Below, in pieces: positions 1 through 6,488 of a stretch of 7,363 nucleotides of DNA. This DNA is from JASFRI01 sp050115015. Lineage in GTDB: Bacteria; Acidobacteriota; Polarisedimenticolia; CBDVAL01. The notes beneath the pieces were generated by a model. That model saw only the letters and a list, made by a program, of their open reading frames with translations, was not told the DNA's origin and made no database searches. Position 1 is the first letter of the stretch. Each line of letters starts with the position of its first letter. The stretch spans positions 1 to 7,363 of the forward strand of contig JASFRI010000205.1 of NCBI GenBank assembly GCA_050115015.1, read 5' to 3'. A program made the translations under genes and the position numbers.

Positions 1-990
1 CGGTTCCGATGCCGAAGCCGTCGACCGGGACGCCGGCACCCACCATCGTCTCGATCGCATCCTCGTCGAGCCCGCCGCTGAGGAAAATCTCCACCTCGTC
101 GAGGCCGGCGAGGTCCAGGTGTTCCCTGGAATCGAACGCGAGGTCGGCGAGATCCCCGGAGTCGATCCTCACGCCGGACACCTTGAAGCCGTGCCCCAGC
201 TCTCCGGCGAGCTCCACGACCGTGCGGACCCCCTTCACCGTCCCGTAGGTGTCCACCAGCAGGATCGTGTCCGGGTAGAGCCGCGCGAACCTCCGGAGGG
301 CGTCGCCCTCGCGGTCGTGCGCCTGAACGTAGCTGTGGGCCATGGTGCCGGCCAAAGGCACGCCGTAGATCCGGCCGGCGAGGATGTTGCTCGTGGCGCT
401 GAACCCAGCGAGGTAAGACGCCCGCGCCGACTTGAGCCGCCGTGGGTCCGCCGGAGGCCGAAGTCCACGAGCCGGCGGCGACGGGCGGCGTGACCGGCGC
501 GGGCGGCCTTGGAGGCGATCACGGTCTGGAAGTGGACCTGGTTCATCAGCAGCGTCTCCGCGAGCTGGGCCTCGGGCATCGAGGCTCTCACCTCCACCAG
601 CGGCTCGTCCGCGAAGAGCGGCGTTCCCTCCGGCACGGCCCGGACCTCCCCCCGGAACCGGAGCTTCCCCAGCCACGACAGGAAGTCGTCGTCGAAGACG
701 CCGAGGCTCGCGAGATGCTCCAGCGCCCTCTTCTCGAAGCGCAGACGCTCCAGACAGTGAAGGGCATCGTCGAGCCCGCAGGCCAGCAGGTAGTTGCGTC
801 GTTCGGGGAGTCGCCGTACATGGAGGCTGAAGACGGCGTCGTCGAGCATCTCCGCCCGCCAGTACGCCTGGATCATCGTGAGCTCGTAGAGGTCGACGAG
901 CTCGGCGAGGTTGCCGTCCTCTACCCAGGCGGTTCGCTCCCCCCGGCGGGAGCGCAGGTCAGCCGGAGGAGGCGAGTGACTCGCCGGCAT
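1..990 (-). pseudogene. pncB: Nicotinate phosphoribosyltransferase, frameshifted, 3' end outside window
   Basis: The product would join nicotinate to PRPP to give nicotinate mononucleotide, the entry step of NAD salvage in the cytoplasm. Family landmarks appear in order: VDLYELTMIQAYW near the N terminus, FSLHVRRLP, VPEGTPLFADEPL, FQTVIASKAAR and DFGLRRTHG. These read in one frame from 990 down to about 444. From about 439 down to 2 the homology continues in another frame: KSARASYLAGFSATSNILAG, GTMAHSYVQAHD (family active-site His codon at 335-337), VDTYGTVKGVRT and VRIDSGDLADLA. The second frame has no stop before the window edge, while the first frame runs into a stop at 235. The ATG at 990 is the only ATG upstream of the conserved region. 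It has a poor ribosome binding site and lies inside the rhodanese gene, so coupled translation is likely. Both halves are otherwise well conserved, so the break is either recent or a sequencing or assembly error. Family assignment is firm; pseudogene status is uncertain. Confidence 0.85.
434..446 (-). other. Frameshift site in pncB (about 10 nt missing)
   Basis: On the minus strand the codons for THG (446-438) are followed by only two bases before the codons for LKS. Members of this family that I recall have about four residues here (G-x-D-A-G/A-L-K), so about 10 nt appear to be lost. The observed change of frame (one position modulo three) agrees with a loss of 10 nt or of 1 nt. A deletion between short GGC repeats would explain it, but the parental sequence is not visible, so this is inference. 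Confidence 0.7.
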
Positions 991-1294
991 CGCGCGAGGC
1001 CTGGATGCCCCCCGCGAAGTGGTAGACGTGCTGGAAGTCCGCCGCCTCCAGCCTCCTGCCCGCGTTCGGTGAGGCATCGCATTCCCTGTTGGTGCAGTAG
1101 ACGACCACCGGCTGGTCCTTGCCCCCGGCGATCCGCTCCACGCGGGGGATGACGTCCTCTTCATCCGCGGGCACGTTCGCCGAGCCGGGGATGTGCGCCT
1201 TGCGGTACCGATCCGCGCTCAGGACGTTCACCACGGTCAGGTCGTCGTCCCTGCGACGCATTCCCTTCAGCTCCTCCACATCGATTCGCTTCAC
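959..1294 (-). CDS. Single-domain rhodanese-like sulfurtransferase
   Basis: This 111-residue cytoplasmic protein fills one rhodanese domain and has no signal peptide. Characteristic segments are VVNVLSADRYRKAHIPGSANVP (residues 21-42, shown by its AHIPGSANVP core) and VVVYCTNRECDAS (63-75). Cys67 sits where rhodaneses carry the sulfur-accepting cysteine, and a second cysteine, Cys72, lies in the active-site loop. The C-terminal VYHFAGGIQASRDAG (90-104) matches the usual end of the domain. Such proteins move sulfane sulfur from a donor to an acceptor through a cysteine persulfide; the partner here is unknown. The start is GTG at 1294, chosen for the strong AAGGAGG site six bases upstream. The 3' end overlaps the pncB start by 32 nt, suggesting translational coupling. 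It follows the kinase gene in the same direction after a 155-nt gap. Confidence 0.88.
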   Translation of the reverse strand: MKRIDVEELKGMRRRDDDLTVVNVLSADRYRKAHIPGSANVPADEEDVIPRVERIAGGKDQPVVVYCTNRECDASPNAGRRLEAADFQHVYHFAGGIQASRDAGESLASSG

Positions 1295-1299
1295 GCCGT

Positions 1300-1307
1300 C
1301 CCTCCTT
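1300..1307 (-). promoter_or_regulatory. Ribosome binding site of the rhodanese gene
   Basis: The minus strand reads AAGGAGGG, ending six bases before the GTG at 1294. It is close to the ideal Shine-Dalgarno sequence and fixes GTG as the start. Confidence 0.75.
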
Positions 1308-1412
1308 CATCCCGACTCGTGAGCGCGGTCCGTGAGGCCGTCCGCGCCGCATCCGCCAGAGCTTCCATGCCTTCCGATCACAGCATCCGCGGGCTGCGCG
1401 CACCATCCGGGG

Positions 1413-1436
1413 ACTCACCAGCGGCCCCTGGTGGGT
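1413..1436 (-). terminator. Possible hairpin downstream of the kinase gene
   Basis: CACCAG and CTGGTG form a perfect 6-bp stem around a 6-nt loop, extended outward to 9 bp with one imperfect pair. It begins 14 nt after the kinase stop codon. There is no T-run after it on the minus strand, so it is a weak terminator candidate. It may instead be an attenuating or 3'-protecting structure between the kinase and rhodanese genes. Confidence 0.3.
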
Positions 1437-1449
1437 TCTCCGCGGCGGT

Positions 1450-3014
<1,565 letters not shown>

Positions 3015-3015
<1 letters not shown>

Positions 3016-3068
3016 CAGCCGGCGGGGACGGGCCGCCGCGGCGCGGCATCAAGAGGCTGCTCATTCAT
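3015..3068 (-). CDS. Possible 17-codon leader ORF upstream of the kinase gene
   Basis: An ATG at 3068 opens a 17-codon frame, MNEQPLDAAPRRPVPAG, whose TGA overlaps the kinase ATG as TGATG. A strong GAGGAGG lies at 3069-3075, but it directly abuts this ATG, which is poor spacing. The next ATG, at 3064, has better spacing, yet it opens a different frame that merely shadows the kinase gene. The leader could pass ribosomes to the kinase start, which lacks its own ribosome site. The evidence is limited to arrangement; the peptide resembles nothing I recognise. Confidence 0.25.
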
Positions 3069-3075
3069 CCTCCTC

Positions 3076-3409
3076 AAGATGGGCCGCCAGGGAAGCGGGG
3101 ACCATCGGGAACGGCCCCAGGGCGGGAAAAGGTGCCGCGTCCCGCGCCAGGGTGTCCGGAGACTGCCCTGCTCACCTGGGAAAATTCTCGGTGGCCCGGA
3201 GCGAAGGGGGGCGGCTGGCGCACCGGGGGAGGCTGGTAGTCCCACGGACCCCGGACTCGGGTACCTCCCGATACGCCCGACGGGATGGCCGGGGGATACT
3301 CTGAATTACTTGCCACGCTGACAGTGTGCGGGCGCGGCTCGATCAATGGTGGACGAAAGGCCGCGGCGCACGCGACAGTTCTGCGGCGGAGAGGGAAAGC
3401 GAGGACACA
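3076..3409. other. Divergent intergenic region, promoters expected but not identified
   Basis: This stretch separates the minus-strand kinase from the plus-strand encapsulin operon, so it should hold a promoter for each. I see no pair of -35 and -10 hexamers with good match and spacing. Weak candidates are GATACT at 3295-3300 and TTGCCA at 3310-3315, both on the plus strand and neither with a convincing partner. I found no clear Fur-type iron box. A short inverted repeat, TCCCG/CGGGA, lies at 3266-3285. No gene is supported here. Confidence 0.5.
3401..3404 (+). promoter_or_regulatory. Ribosome binding site of the encapsulated ferritin gene
   Basis: GAGG lies five bases before the GTG at 3410. 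It supports that GTG over the in-frame upstream GTG at 3326, which would add 28 residues with no resemblance to the family. Confidence 0.55.
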
Positions 3410-3799
3410 GTGAGCGAGCATGGCTACCACGAGCCGTACGGGGCGCTGAGCGCCGAGGTGCGTTCCATCCATCGCGGCATCGTCAGCGTCATCGAGGAGC
3501 TGGAGGCGGTCGACTGGTACCGACAACGGGCGGACCTTCTGACCGACGACGACGATCTCCGATCGATCCTGGTTCATAACATGAACGAGGAGCTGGAGCA
3601 CGCAGCCATGGTGATCGAGTGGTTGCGGCGTCGCATGCCCCGGCTCGACGCCGTCCTGCGGCAGTACCTGTTCACGGAAGGGCCGGTCGTCGAGAAGGAA
3701 GAGGAGGATGCGACCGGGCAGCCCGACCGGTCGCCGGACGATGACTCCCTGGGAATCGCCGCGAGCCTGCCTGTCGCGGCGGGGAAGGAGCGATCATGA
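3410..3799 (+). CDS. Encapsulated ferritin-like protein (EncFtn), encapsulin cargo
   Basis: This 129-residue protein belongs to the encapsulated ferritin family, which oxidises Fe(II) and delivers mineral iron into an encapsulin shell. It has a two-helix core: HRGIVSVIEELEAVDWYRQR (21-40) and HNMNEELEHAAMVIEWLRRR (56-75), followed by LRQYLFTEGP (83-92). By alignment from memory with the Rhodospirillum rubrum EncFtn, the ferroxidase ligands are Glu30, Glu61 and His64, with Trp36 and Tyr37 also conserved. The family forms a ring-shaped decamer that builds the metal site across subunits. A charged linker (95-112) leads to DDSLGIAASL (111-120), which fits encapsulin cargo-loading peptides. The start is GTG with GAGG upstream. 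The stop overlaps the encapsulin start as ATGA, so the two are translationally coupled. Iron-responsive control is plausible, but no operator was found. The identification is very secure. Confidence 0.95.
   Translation: MSEHGYHEPYGALSAEVRSIHRGIVSVIEELEAVDWYRQRADLLTDDDDLRSILVHNMNEELEHAAMVIEWLRRRMPRLDAVLRQYLFTEGPVVEKEEEDATGQPDRSPDDDSLGIAASLPVAAGKERS
3785..3790 (+). promoter_or_regulatory. Ribosome binding site of encapsulin, inside the EncFtn coding sequence
   Basis: AAGGAG lies five bases before the encapsulin ATG at 3796. It is read as Lys126-Glu127 in the last codons of the ferritin gene, so one stretch serves as both protein code and ribosome site. Confidence 0.8.
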
Positions 3800-4599
3800 A
3801 CCTGCTGAAGCGCGAGCTGGCGCCCGTCACCGAGAACGCCTGGCGAGAGATCGACGCGGAGGCGCGCCGGGTGCTCCGCCTGGCACTGGCCGGACGGCGG
3901 GTGGTGGACGTGGACGGGCCACACGGCTGGACCATGGGTGCCGTGAACACGGGACGGCTCGATCTGCTGGACGAGCCGCTGGAGGAGGGGGTTCCGGCGG
4001 GGCGCCGGCGCTGTCTGCCGCTGGCAGAGGTGCGTCTGCCGATCCTCCTGCCACTCATGGAGCTGGACTGCATCGAGCGGGGCGCGGCGGACATCGACCT
4101 GGAGCCCGTGGCCCGCTCCGCGGAGCGCCTCGCCACGGTCGAGAACCGGGCCATCTTCTCCGGGTTCGACTCCCTGCAGATCCGGGGCATCGTCCCCGCG
4201 GCGACGATACCGACGGAACGACTGCCGGAGTCCGCCGCGGCGTATCCGGACACCGTATCCGCGGCGCGGGAACAGCTGCAGGGGAGAGGGGTCATCGGGC
4301 CGTACGCGCTGGCGCTGGGCCCCCGGGAGTTTCAGCAGCTGAGCCGTGCCGACGAGGATGGCTACCCGGCCCGCAAGCACGTGGAGCAGGTCGTGGACGG
4401 TCCCGTGGTGCGGGTTGCCTCTCTCGACGGAGGCGTGCTGCTGTCCCTCCGAGGGGGCGACCACGTGCTGACGCTGGGCCAGGACGCCTCGATCGGTTAC
4501 GCGGCCCACGACCGGGACTCCGTCGAGCTCTTCCTGACGCAGAGCTTCACCTTCGAGGTCCGCGACCCCGGGGCAGCGGTCGTGCTGGCCCGCGCCTGA
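3796..4599 (+). CDS. Family 1 encapsulin shell protein
   Basis: This 267-residue protein has the length and signature of family 1 encapsulins (Linocin-M18 family, HK97 phage capsid fold), which usually assemble as 60-subunit protein cages. Conserved pieces are the N-terminal MNLLKRELAPVTENAWREID (1-20), then RVLRLALAGRRVVDVDGPHGW (28-48, core LAGRRVVDVDGPHG), VENRAIFSGFDS (115-126), IGPYALALGP (171-180) and the C-terminal SVELFLTQSFTFEVRDPGAA. The N-terminal segment normally binds the cargo peptide on the inner face of the shell. The cargo gene lies directly upstream with an ATGA overlap and supplies the ribosome binding site. Together they should form an iron-storage nanocompartment: the ferritin oxidises iron and the shell holds the mineral. 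I see no transmembrane segment or secretion signal. The next gene is convergent, so the operon probably ends here with two genes. Confidence 0.96.
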   Translation: MNLLKRELAPVTENAWREIDAEARRVLRLALAGRRVVDVDGPHGWTMGAVNTGRLDLLDEPLEEGVPAGRRRCLPLAEVRLPILLPLMELDCIERGAADIDLEPVARSAERLATVENRAIFSGFDSLQIRGIVPAATIPTERLPESAAAYPDTVSAAREQLQGRGVIGPYALALGPREFQQLSRADEDGYPARKHVEQVVDGPVVRVASLDGGVLLSLRGGDHVLTLGQDASIGYAAHDRDSVELFLTQSFTFEVRDPGAAVVLARA

Positions 4600-4648
4600 A
4601 CACGGCTCCTCTTCGGGCCCTCCCCATGGGCTAAGGAAGCACCGTAGG

Positions 4649-4663
4649 TCCCTCCGGGAGGGA
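4649..4663 (+). terminator. Possible terminator hairpin between convergent genes
   Basis: TCCCTCC-G-GGAGGGA is a perfect inverted repeat 50 nt after the encapsulin stop. It is nested inside a second pair, GGCCCTC at 4616-4622 with GAGGGCC at 4665-4671, and an alternative pair CCTCTTC (4608-4614) with GAAGAGG (4662-4668). No T-run follows. The symmetry could serve transcription from either side, as the next ORF is convergent. The remainder of the gap up to 4798 shows nothing else I can support. Confidence 0.35.
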
Positions 4664-4798
4664 AGAGGGCCGACTCCTCACCCATTCCATTCAAGCGGTC
4701 TCGACTCGCGCGCACCAGTGGGAATCGCCGGGGCCGTTCCGCCCCCCTGGCGCGCTCCGGCCTCGTCAGCGGACGCGCCAGGACCGCGGCGGAATTCA

Positions 4799-5260
4799 TC
4801 ACAGGCCCGCCCCCGAAAACTGCGCGCTGGCGGCGGGTGGCGGCTCGTCCGGAATCGGCTCCTTGACCGGCGGCGGCCTCTCGTCCGGAGGCGGCTCCTT
4901 GACCGGCGGCCTCTCGCCCGGAGGTTCGGGCGGCCTGCCCGGAGGGGGCTCCCGCACCGGGGGCTCCTTGGGAGGACGGCCCGGTGGCTCGTCGGGCGGC
5001 CGGCGTGGGGGCTTCTCCGGCGGCCGATCCGGGGGCCGCCGGACCGGTGGACCCTCGGGGGGCGGGTCGATCGGTTCCTTCACCGGGGGTCTTGCGGGGG
5101 GCGCCGTTCCCGGAAGCCTCCGGCCGGGGGACGGATCTTCCGGACGCGGCGGCGCGGGGGCGGCCGTCCGGTCCCCCCTGGTCCCTCTCCTCCCCGCACG
5201 CCGTCCTGCACTCGCCGTTCCCGGCGAGACCTCTCCTCCGGATGATCGAGGATTGGCCAT
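4799..5260 (-). CDS. Proline-rich repetitive hypothetical protein
   Basis: I do not recognise this 153-residue ORF. The first 40 residues are rich in Arg, Gly and Ala and contain no signal peptide or membrane segment. Residues about 53-142 are mostly Pro-Pro pairs separated by charged residues, with PPVKEP three times (58-63, 118-123 and 130-135) and a related PPVREP at 100-105. The tail is AASAQFSGAGL. Such a region would be extended and disordered, as in linkers that span a cell wall or periplasm, but no anchor is visible. The ATG shares its A with the TGA of the lipoprotein gene (TGATG) and has no Shine-Dalgarno site, so expression would depend on re-initiation after the lipoprotein gene. 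The opposite strand also has an open glycine-rich frame, because CCN repeats read as GGN. I prefer the minus strand for its Lys-Glu and Asp-Glu content and its coupling, with moderate confidence. Confidence 0.5.
   Translation of the reverse strand: MANPRSSGGEVSPGTASAGRRAGRRGTRGDRTAAPAPPRPEDPSPGRRLPGTAPPARPPVKEPIDPPPEGPPVRRPPDRPPEKPPRRPPDEPPGRPPKEPPVREPPPGRPPEPPGERPPVKEPPPDERPPPVKEPIPDEPPPAASAQFSGAGL
4841..5100. repeat. Low-complexity GC-rich imperfect repeat region
   Basis: The stretch is dominated by GGC and CCN-type triplets. Within it the 19-base word at 4856-4874 (core CTCCTTGACCGGCGG) recurs at 4892-4910, a 36-nt or 12-codon period. It continues leftward as more diverged copies of the same pattern in the proline-rich frame. 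Replication slippage probably drives length change here. Confidence 0.6.
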
Positions 5261-5988
5261 CACAGGAGGTGGTCCTCGTTCTCGAGGGGGATCAGGGCGG
5301 TCCCGAAATAGTCGTGGGTTTCGGCGTTCTCCGCCTGTGCCATGAAGTTGACCTTCTCCTCGCCATCGGCCACGTGCTCGAAGTAGAGGAACCCGGAGAC
5401 ACTGGCATCTGTCCCGAGCACGCCCTCGGGAAGCGCCTTCCGGGCGATCTCCTCGTCCGGCAGGCCGGGCAGGGCGGACCAGACGGCGAGGTAGCGCCGG
5501 TAGTAGTCCTCGTCGACCATCAGGGATCCCTCGTAGGGGGTCAGGCGCGGGTACGCGGGCGCATAGTAGGGCGCGACGAAGAAGCCGGTGTAGTCGAACT
5601 CCGGCCTGTCGACCACGGGCCCGCCGGCGGCGAGCACCACGACGTCATCCTCGCGTTGCAGCACCAGGGGGGGCAGGGCCGCATAGCGGTCGTACGCACC
5701 GAGGAGCGCGAAGTTCGCGTAGCGGATCCGCAGCGGTTGATCGCTGTGGTTCGTGATCGACACGCGGATGGGCGTGAGGTTCTCGGCGACCACCGGTGCC
5801 CCGTCCCACGCCGCCGTGTCCACCTCGAAGTCCACGCCCTGCACCGTGCTCTCGGCGATCGAGTCGTCGCCGGCCTGCGGCTCCAGGTCGGCCTCCGCCT
5901 CCGCGGCGTTCTGGCCGCAGCCGGCGAGCCAGGCCACAAGCGGCACGGCGACGAGCATGCGGACGGCGATGGCTGTCTTGCGGTTCAT
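5260..5988 (-). CDS. Predicted lipoprotein of unknown function
   Basis: This 242-residue protein starts with a lipoprotein signal: basic MNRK, a hydrophobic stretch (about 5-20) and the lipobox LAGC with the lipid-modified Cys24. It is therefore likely membrane-anchored on the outer side of the inner membrane or in the outer membrane. After an acidic linker (about 29-60), LTPIRVSITNHSDQPLRIRY (71-90) looks like a beta-sandwich strand pair of the kind seen in immunoglobulin-like extracytoplasmic domains. A Tyr/Pro-rich segment, FFVAPYYAPAYPRLTPY, spans 136-152. The C-terminal GFLYFEHVADGEEKVNFMAQAEN (199-221, core GFLYFEHVADGEEKVNF) is also beta-like. I recognise no named family or catalytic motif. 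ATG at 5988 has AAGGAG six bases upstream. The TGA overlaps the start of the proline-rich ORF, so the two probably form an operon. Confidence 0.82.
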   Translation of the reverse strand: MNRKTAIAVRMLVAVPLVAWLAGCGQNAAEAEADLEPQAGDDSIAESTVQGVDFEVDTAAWDGAPVVAENLTPIRVSITNHSDQPLRIRYANFALLGAYDRYAALPPLVLQREDDVVVLAAGGPVVDRPEFDYTGFFVAPYYAPAYPRLTPYEGSLMVDEDYYRRYLAVWSALPGLPDEEIARKALPEGVLGTDASVSGFLYFEHVADGEEKVNFMAQAENAETHDYFGTALIPLENEDHLL

Positions 5989-5994
5989 GGGTTT

Positions 5995-6000
5995 CTCCTT
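5995..6000 (-). promoter_or_regulatory. Ribosome binding site of the lipoprotein gene
   Basis: The minus strand reads AAGGAG, six bases before the ATG at 5988. It supports this start, which also gives a well-formed lipoprotein signal peptide. Confidence 0.7.
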
Positions 6001-6127
6001 CCCGCCCGGCCGCCGGCACGCTGTCGCGGCGCCGCGCCGGACCTTAGCCTTCGAAGAAGCTGCGAATCATCACGATAGGGCGCCGTCGGGAAGGTGGGGA
6101 CCCGACCGCCACGGATCGGCGCTTGGG

Positions 6128-6150
6128 GGTTTCTCCGGGGGACGGAAACC
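6128..6150 (-). terminator. Possible hairpin downstream of the Cys-rich protein gene
   Basis: GGTTTC and GAAACC form a perfect 6-bp stem around an 11-nt loop, in the roughly 250-nt gap between the Cys-rich protein gene and the lipoprotein gene. No T-run follows. The same gap holds a GGCCCC-C-GGGGCC inverted repeat at 6224-6236, just after the stop codon, and a GCGGCGCCGC palindrome at 6026-6035. I see no convincing gene or clear promoter in the gap, although a promoter for the lipoprotein gene is expected there. Confidence 0.25.
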
Positions 6151-6238
6151 ACCAGGGAAGCGGAGGATGGGAGAACGGCCGGTGGAGGAACCGTCCGGCA
6201 GGCAGGTCGACGAGGCGGCGGGAGGCCCCCGGGGCCGC

Positions 6239-6466
6239 TCAAGCGTGGAAGTTCCGGACACCGGCCTCCCGGGCGCAGTTCGCCCCGCAGAAGATCCTGC
6301 CCTCGGACTCCACGCCGTGACCGATCACGTTCTGCCCGCAGCGGCCGGAGCCGGGGGCCAGATCGTGGATGGCGCACTCGAAGCAGTCGTAGGTTCCCAC
6401 CCGGTCGCCGATACGGATCTCCATGCTCCGGTCGTAGTCATTGCCGCACACCGCGCAGGTTCCCAT
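6239..6466 (-). CDS. Small Cys-rich, probably zinc-binding protein
   Basis: This 75-residue soluble protein has seven cysteines: CAVC (4-7), CFEC (28-31), Cys43 and CGANC (60-64). Together with His34 and His50, these look like ligands for one or two zinc ions. From memory, it resembles short bacterial proteins of the form CAVCGNDYD...FECAIHALAP...CxxCG...IGHGVE, usually annotated as hypothetical or loosely as metallothionein-like. In those I recall a CxxC where this protein has Ser40 and Cys43, so one ligand may be missing here. The function is unknown; metal binding is inferred from cysteine pattern only. The start is ATG at 6466 rather than an upstream in-frame GTG, because GAGAGGAGG ends five bases before the ATG. 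It follows transaldolase by 22 nt and is probably in the same transcript. Confidence 0.8.
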   Translation of the reverse strand: MGTCAVCGNDYDRSMEIRIGDRVGTYDCFECAIHDLAPGSGRCGQNVIGHGVESEGRIFCGANCAREAGVRNFHA

Positions 6467-6471
6467 GTGGA

Positions 6472-6480
6472 CCTCCTCTC
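6472..6480 (-). promoter_or_regulatory. Ribosome binding site of the Cys-rich protein gene
   Basis: GAGAGGAGG on the minus strand, five bases before the ATG at 6466, decides this start over the in-frame GTG at 6484, which lies upstream of the site. Confidence 0.75.
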
Positions 6481-6488
6481 GCACGCGT

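Noticed and set aside
3290..3346. A promoter for the encapsulin operon
   Set aside because: GATACT and TTGCCA resemble promoter hexamers, but neither has a partner at proper spacing. I would be guessing.
3326..3409. An N-terminal extension of the ferritin gene from an upstream GTG
   Set aside because: The extra 28 residues do not resemble the family, and a ribosome site sits before the GTG at 3410.
3574..4509. A 311-codon open frame on the minus strand
   Set aside because: It is antisense to the encapsulin and ferritin genes, which are securely identified on the plus strand.
4497..4802. A 101-codon minus frame starting right after the proline-rich ORF
   Set aside because: Its start overlaps the previous stop, which looks like coupling, but most of it lies in the gap and antisense to the end of encapsulin. 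It shows no protein-like features.
4863..5345. A glycine-rich open frame on the plus strand
   Set aside because: It is the complement of the proline-rich repeats and has no ribosome site. It also runs into the antisense of the lipoprotein gene. It is not fully excluded, since third codon positions of the two frames coincide.
4984..6078. A 364-codon open frame on the plus strand
   Set aside because: It is antisense to the lipoprotein gene, which has a signal peptide, lipobox and good ribosome site.
6070..6261. A 63-codon minus frame between the Cys-rich protein gene and the lipoprotein gene
   Set aside because: It has no good ribosome site and no recognisable motif, and it overlaps the end of the Cys-rich protein gene. 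The composition is what GC-rich non-coding DNA gives.
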